This document shows, in pieces, positions 63,257 to 63,700 of a stretch of DNA of 63,700 bases. Origin of the DNA: Bartonella sp. AU55XJBT. GTDB taxonomy: Bacteria; Pseudomonadota; Alphaproteobacteria; Rhizobiales; Rhizobiaceae. The notes under the pieces were generated by a model, which made no database searches, had not been told where the DNA came from, and saw nothing but the letters and a program-made list of their open reading frames with translations. The position numbers and the translations under genes are program-made. The stretch spans positions 1-63,700 of the forward strand of contig NZ_JAQITC010000013.1 of the NCBI RefSeq assembly GCF_028618525.1, read 5' to 3'. Position 1 is the first letter of the stretch, and each line of letters starts with the position of its first letter.

Positions 63257-63700
63257 CTTCTTCCTTTTGCTTTCATGGAAAATCATAAAGCGTGTAAGGT
63301 GTTTATGCAATGGTGATTATAGAAAATGTAACCGGTCTTTGAGTCTTTTGCATGATGCGCGCCGTTTAAGGAAATTTATAACCATTGTGAGAGGAGGGGA
63401 TCTTATGATTTAAGAGCCGCCGTTATCCCGCAAGAAACTTTCATGCAATTCGTCTTTATGATTGATCGGTCTTGGTTGTTTATGTTTTTTTAGAAGCTCT
63501 TAAGCTTTTCTGTTTTTAGGTTTTATATTTTTTAGTTTTTTCATGATATGGCTTGAAATATTAGTTTTTGTATTCATATTTTATTTTAGAAAAAAAAATT
63601 AAAAATGATATTGACTCTTTGTTTGAAAGAGTACTATATACGCTGAGTAACGAGAGCGGTTTCTGCTTGCGATGGTTGGTTTTGCTCTTGTTTTATTGAC
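63257..63700. other. Right-edge region with an outward promoter
   Basis: Apart from the upstream region of the Fur-family gene there is no supported gene. The last 90 bp carry a strong promoter whose product lies beyond the window. Confidence 0.4.
63611..63640 (+). promoter_or_regulatory. Strong sigma70-like promoter at the right edge
   Basis: TTGACT, an 18-bp spacer and TATATA. The spacer holds CTTT...AAAG pairing. The downstream bases (CGCTGAGTAACGAGAGCGG) are GC-richer than the surroundings and may be the start of a structured RNA or leader. Confidence 0.55.

Overview
The window looks like chromosomal DNA from a Bartonella species (Alphaproteobacteria, Rhizobiales). The basis is the AT-rich composition, five tandem autotransporters of a Bartonella-type family, many decayed phage genes, and alphaproteobacterial RNA elements: a tandem glycine riboswitch and a speF-like leader. 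An Xre gene behind a structured RNA resembles the Brt/Trp arrangement described in Bartonella. No species is assigned.

Layout. (1) 1-1.4 kb: the tail of a P2-type late control gene D, a frameshifted D12-class adenine methylase, and tRNA-Gln(CUG). (2) 1.4-5.2 kb: a minus-strand siderophore-type ABC importer (binding protein, two permeases, ATPase). (3) 5.3-28.3 kb: five plus-strand autotransporters plus the wreck of a sixth. Each has a signal peptide, a two-Cys N-terminal motif, a beta-helix-like passenger, a variable linker and a conserved beta-barrel. The first is a double-passenger fusion with a 9 x 27-bp glycine-rich repeat; the fourth has a 60-bp tandem repeat in its linker. (4) 29.3-32.1 kb: a creatininase-like enzyme, a CobW/COG0523 GTPase and a WD40 protein in one operon. 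(5) 32-36 kb: very AT-rich DNA with tandem repeats and two related small secreted proteins, one frameshifted in a T9 tract. (6) 36-46.6 kb: a COG4091 SAF-domain dehydrogenase, a MaoC-like protein, metNIQ, an SH3b protein, asd, the Xre/structured-RNA pair with a truncated duplicate, a Trm112-like protein and a Lon-N-domain protein. (7) 47-51.5 kb: glycine riboswitch and gcvT-gcvH-gcvP. (8) 52-63.3 kb: alr, a ferredoxin-NADP reductase with a decayed partial duplicate, a KDPG aldolase, trhO, a speF-like leader with a basic amino acid decarboxylase, a GNAT acetyltransferase, emrB/emrA and a Fur-family (Zur-like) regulator.

On close reading much of the 'empty' DNA is decayed mobile DNA. Pieces of one P4-like tyrosine integrase family recur at about 16.1, 19.9, 32.6, 38.2-38.9 and 51.8-52.1 kb (minus strand at the last). 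They are recognisable by translating through stops and frameshifts. These scars flank the autotransporter block and several metabolic operons, so the region has probably been an integration hot-spot.

Functionally the window combines surface/secreted proteins for host interaction, metal acquisition and handling (siderophore importer, CobW GTPase, Zur-like regulator), amino-acid supply and breakdown (methionine import, asd, glycine cleavage, D-Ala synthesis, polyamine-type decarboxylase) and drug efflux. All family assignments are from reading the sequence; no database search was run.
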